Shown in pieces: positions 54,901 to 60,900 of a stretch of 64,000 bases of DNA. The DNA comes from Rallus limicola. Its lineage: Eukaryota; Chordata; Aves; Gruiformes; Rallidae. Both the position numbers and the translations under genes were made by a program. The stretch covers positions 24,181,083 to 24,245,082 of the forward strand of contig JAKCOZ010000008.1 in assembly GCA_022605955.1 (NCBI GenBank). Direction: 5' to 3'. The notes beneath the pieces were generated by a model. That model did not search any database. It was not told the origin of the DNA and saw nothing but the letters and a program-made list of their open reading frames with translations. The first letter of the stretch is position 1. Each line of letters begins with the position of its first letter.

Positions 54901-57900
54901 ATGTCAGCAGGAATGCTGACAGCACTAGCACAAGCGTGTTAACTGTTGCCGTGCAGTAACAACCAGGCTGCTGTTCCTCTGCTGCAGATCAAAACCCCTT
55001 GAGTAATGTGATTAAAACTGTGCAATTCCACACCCCCCTTCAGATTGTTATTAGATATTTCCAGTTGATCAGCCCACATTTAGATGCTTAATGACCTACG
55101 TACACCACAGAATCCACAACAGGAGACAATTTTGATCAGATTCTAGAGCACCTAAACCCAGTTTTGTGGCAAGCCAATTGGAATTTAATTTTTAAAATTC
55201 AAGAAAATACCTTTGGACAGATCGAGTTGAGTATTTTAGGGTGATTGAAGGGACTGTAATATTTCAAGAAAACATGGATAATGCCATAGAAACCTTTGAC
55301 TTCTCCTAACTTCTATCACAAGACCTATGCTGTATTTACTTCCTGGACTTCTCCACTGTAACTTTTGAATTCAAGAGTATCTTTTCTCCAGGAATGCCAC
55401 TTCCAAATCAAAAAACTACTAACAAGCTTACTGCTTTACTGGCAACACATCTTGTCAGCCAAGTGAACATACACAGTCCTGAAGAAGTGCTACAGGTTGC
55501 TAACTCCACACCAGTTCCCTGGTTAGTTAAATGATCTTTGCTGTATCCCATACAACAGTGTCAAACGGATGACATCTACACTAGAGAAAGCCCACCATCA
55601 GCAGTAGGAGCACATGGCTAACCTATTTCTCATCTTAAAATTCCGTTGGCTCTTCTCCTTTCCAACTATGTGACTTCTCCCTTTCTGGAGGAAAGCTCAC
55701 TGTATAGCAAGAATGGAAGAGGTTTTCACTCCTGCAGTACACGGCACTGTGGCTAAAACATCATTCTTAAGAGAATTCTCATGTATCAATCTTAAGTTAA
55801 CTCTTACTCCTGATCTGAATTCCACTACTATAAATGCCAGAGCATTTTCTCAGTTAATGCACACATGATTTACAGGTGTAAACATTTTCAGCACTGTAAC
55901 TTTATTTCCTTATTTCACCACTAACGCAAAACTCTCATTCCCTTCCACAAATATGGAAACTTGCCTTGCCTACATCATCAACCCAACAGTCATCAGTTGC
56001 ACTGCTGGAAAGATTTCATATCCCCTTTTGATTTGATCCCAAGGGGGTTGACCACACATACACATCCAAGTAGTTATAAACTTTTTCTTCATCCTCCTGA
56101 AGCAGCAAATTCAGCATAAGCTACTAAAAAAAAAACAAAACCAACACCCCACCATAAAACACCATACTGCTCCACCCTCCTCCCCTAAAAAACAACCTGT
56201 ACACCTCACCAGCATAACTAAAAGTTACACAAAAGAAATTCTGCTTATAAAATAAAAGTGTTATTCCATTTGTTATGGCAACCAGACCAGCTCCACAAAC
56301 TTTTCCTTGTCATTGTCCACAAAAACAACTGGAGGAAGTAAAGACAGCATCCTTGTGGTTTTGATACATTGAGTCCTTATACTTCCTCAGGCCATAATTT
56401 TACCATATTTTCACCCCTTTACTCTTCTTCCCATGTCAAACACACATTCATATAAGACTGTAATTTTTCACTTGACATAATTTTGCATTTCACAGAAGCC
56501 AGCAGCATCTCAGCCCTTCAATGTAACACACCCACATGAGCGTGGAACATTTTTTCAGGACTACCAGCTTACAAAGTAACTGTTCTTCCTATCCATTCCC
56601 TTCCCTTCTACACTGAACAAAGCCTGAATACACAAAAATTTTTGAAATCTAGATTTCCAGTTTTACTTATTTCTTACCTAATTATCCTTCCTAAGCTAAA
56701 AATTAACTTCTACAAGTTAAAAAAAAAATCCTCATATTTCAACAATAACCCTAAGTATACATATTCATGGCTGCTGAACCTTGGCAAAACCTATACAGTC
56801 TCTGAATACTATATGTTTTTCCCTTCTTCCTATCTCCCCACCCAAACTGTGACCGCAGGGAAGGAGCCTGCAATGTCATTCCAGCTATGATTATCTACTC
56901 AAGTACACTCTCCTGAGTTCAGGCCACAGAAAGATTTACTCATTAAGTCATGCAATTGCACTGCATCCTCAATTACTGGGGAAAAAAAAAAAAAAAACAA
57001 ACTATTTCTGTGATTCAGAGTTTCTTTCATGACCCTATTTACTTTGTTATTCATTGTAAAATGGTTGCTAACACAAAAACACTAGGAGAACAACTAGTTT
57101 CAGTCTACAGGAAGAGCTGGCCATACGCTAACAGCACAGGTACAACAGAGAGCTTCACACAGTTTCAACAATAAACTAATACCCCCACCACAGACACCAC
57201 AGTTTTGCTGATACAAATCAGGATGAATTGCTTTCTAGTTATTCACTGCCAAAGTGTATCATTTCATATTCAAGTTGACTATCACAGTTCAAACACTGCA
57301 TCTTCCTCAAGTCACTGCCATACAAAGTGCTGACATGAAAATTATGGAAGCTGTTCTTAACTTCATTTTACAATATACATTTTCATTTTCCAAAACCACT
57401 TTCAATGGAAAATGATCTGGTAATAAATCACGTTCTTTATGATTCCCAGCAACGAGCACATGCTTTCCCCAGGCCTTCTTCCCCTTCACACAATTGCTGG
57501 CCTTTACTTACTCCTAAGCTCCTTTGCCATTCCCTATTACTGTCAGTCTGCTACAATTGTGTAGCATTAACAGCATTGTCCTGCATGATAGGTAACACGT
57601 CAGAAGCGCTTTTACTACCAATAGTCCCTCTCCAACCAGTCAACGTTTCCAATTCTCCTTAAACTAAATTTGCAAGCAGTGACAGTAACTCAGCACAACA
57701 CTATCCTGGCTCAATCCAGGACCCTGAAAGCATCCAGCACACAGACACACACAGGCAAATGCAACCATCTGGGCCCACTGTCTCTGCAGAAGTGACACCA
57801 GCTCCCCAGCACTTGAGAATGCAACCGGTTGCCCTACAGGGAAGCCACAGAAGTCAGTGCAGAGTCAGCACTAGCTCTTCAGCCATACAGCCCACAAAGC

Positions 57901-60900
57901 ATCTGATGGAAGGCAAGCATCCAGCAGCTTCTCCTATTTTCACAAAAGGTTCTAAGGTGCTATTACAATGGTTTTGTGTAAGCAGTCCTGGAAGGAAGAA
58001 CCCAACTGAAATCCCACATATGTGATGCTTAAGAGCTTCCTACAAAAGCCAACATCCCTTCATGTTGTAACGTTTGCAGTAGAAAGACATTTACAGGCCT
58101 GCAGATACAAAGCTGCCAGAACAGTTAGCAAGACTAGGCAGCTCACCATCACTGAACTGAGTGGATGAACTGACCAGTTAATCCAGATGTGTCATGGTTT
58201 AACCCAGTCTCTAACAGAGAACCACACAGCTGCTCTCTCCCCCATTCCCCCAAGGGAATGGGGAGAAGAATGTGAAAGGAGAATCATGGGTTGAGATAGA
58301 GACAGTGTAATAGGATGACAAAGGAAGAGAGAATAACAACAATAAAAACCTACCTCACCTAAAGGTTTCTAATCTGTAATCCCCAGGTAATTTCCAAGAA
58401 GTAACTAAGAATGAAGTAAAGCAAGTTGGCAAAGTGCATGCTGCTGTCCTTGGGGACCTCAGAAAGAGCATAAAAAACCCAAAACAAAACAACTAAACCA
58501 CTACAAAGTAAAACAACCCCAAAAACCCATCACCACCTTAACTGGTTTACTGTGATAGGTGCAACCAAATAGCACAAATACTACACTTCAGGGTAACAAG
58601 TAAGATCATGAATATGTTCAATTAAGACAGCATGTAAAAGCCTTCAAGGAAAGTGCTAGGTATCTGTACTGGACCTCTGCTTTGGTTACTAAGACATCTT
58701 GCTAAAAATCCCATACACATGAACAATGTTTAAGATTCAGTCTGTTTGCACCAGGTACCCTACTCTTGGAAATACTGTCTTGCACAGGATTTTTACCTAT
58801 CTTAACAGTTCGCTCAAGGCTATCATAAAAGTCTGTCAGTAACCAGGTAGATCTCAAGAGGGACCCCTGCAATCTACTTACTAGCTGTTCCAGATTTTTA
58901 TTAAGCCATTACGCAGTTGTATCTGCACCTTTGAAATCACATTCAATTCCCATTCCAACCAAAAGAGATTCAGTATGGCATCTGGCAAGAGTCCAAGGTT
59001 AGGAATAAAAAGGGTTTAGACACAAGTTCTATTCAATTCTTCTTAAAACAGCTACAAGCAAAATCTTGCTTTTGTAACTCCCTTGAGGCCACAAACATCA
59101 ACCCTATTCAGACTGAGCTCGGGTCTGAAGTTAAAGCTTGCAGAAAGCTGTAGAAGTCTGGACTCTCACAAGCCAAAGCAGAAACTTGCAGGATCAAAGT
59201 TCAAGTGACTTTAAGATGTTTTGGCAGCCTGTTCATTTTCCTGATTGAAACAGTAGAGTCCCAGCAACAGCGCCTTACTGGAACGCTATGAAGGGTGAAG
59301 GGAACTTGCTTTTGAAGTCAAAGTGCAAACTCACTAAGAGACGCAGAGTAGCCTGATATCAAATTCTGCTATCAACACAGACAGTCAATGAACCTTTTTT
59401 CTCTTCCTCACTCCAAAGCTAGACTGGTTAGCGCGACATTCCCTTGTAGCAAGAAGAACTGAAGTTACCCAGAGTTGCAGATGATCTTCTTTGCAAGTCA
59501 CTAGTCAGTTGTTTTTTGTAAGGAATCGGTGACCTCAGAGATTGGGCCCTGGTGGGATGCTGAGGACTGGACCAGCCACCACTCAATGCCTGTGGATCAT
59601 TCTGTGCCGCCTCTGCTCTCTCTGATGGGGATGAGAGCCTGCCATCATCTAGAGTTGACAGAAAAGCAAGAAACCGACTGTTCAGACATGACAAAAACAC
59701 ATCAGTATATAAAAAACTAAGAGTAAAAAGCCTCTCATAAATAGTTTATTTGGATCATGATTTTACAAAAACAACAAATTTTTGGTCTGAGAAGTGCCAT
59801 TACAACACACGGTAACAGAACAGTATGTAAAACTCATGCTCAGGCATGAAGTGAAAAGTGTCTAAAAAATCTCAAACAAACCAGCCAGTTGTATCTGCAA
59901 CCACAATCAATTAATTATTCTTGCTATATGGAACAACTACAGTTGATTATCAGCTTCTGCTCTGAAAAGTGTTTCAGTTAATCATAGAATTGTAGGGGTT
60001 GGAAGGGACCTCAAAAGATCATCGAGTCCAACCTCCCTGCCAAAGCAGCTCCCTAGCTAATAAAAGTGAAGCTCGTTAAGTTAGAAGCAAGTACTGAGGT
60101 CACATTAAAGAGTTACTACAGCCTTTAACAAACCACCCCTTTCCATCAGAGGATCAAGTATAGGCAGGCTCTCATTGATTCCAGTAACATGCCCATTCCA
60201 TGCTCACCTGTTCTTTCAATACATTATTTTGCTGACTCAGCTACACTTAAAAGTGATAAACAAGTAAAGCCAATATTGGCAACATTTTATGCTGTTTTCA
60301 ATAAAGTAATAGTGGTAGGTGATAGTCTACTCTGCAACATAACAACAGTCATACCAAGTAATTCTTTCTCACTCTGCATATGAAGAGCCTGAACAGAGCC
60401 ATTTGCTTATGCAAAAAGCTATCTTGGTCTTTTTTCCCTAGCCCAAACATCACAGAAATAACATCTAGCAGAGCTAGATAATGAACAGACTAAACAAAAG
60501 CAGCTGACCACCCTGCCATCTCCAGTAGAGAGATACACAGTTTTTGTACTAAACCAAGGCACATTTATCACCACTCTGCAGTGTATTTGCTTGAAACAAA
60601 GAAAAACTCACACAGTTCTTTAGGAGCTTGCCTAGTGAGAATACGTTTCATGATGCATGCAACAAAGGCCTTTTTTAAACTTCCACAACAATTCAGACCT
60701 CTTGATGTGGAACACAAACTATGCAAATTAAGGGTGGACTTCCTGTAAATAAACTGCTTTATTGCAGCTCAGCTGCCACTCAGCTGAAGCAACAAGATGC
60801 ACTGGAAGGTGAGGAGCAGAAGTCTGGAGTAAAAGCTTGCATTGGAAGGACAGGCACACATGTTGCTCTTATAAGCTGGCAGAGGGTTACTCCTGCTTTT

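Larger units (their letters stand above)
54017..59468 (-). other. PIKFYVE: PIKFYVE intron 3 (5,452 bp), the longest intron
   Basis: It contains an LTR remnant at 58190-58348, a 16-bp poly-A run at 56982-56997 and several A-rich stretches near 56130 and 58490. Open frames here are short and have no recognisable similarity. I saw no cassette exon with both good splice sites and PIKfyve-like coding content. Confidence 0.75.
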
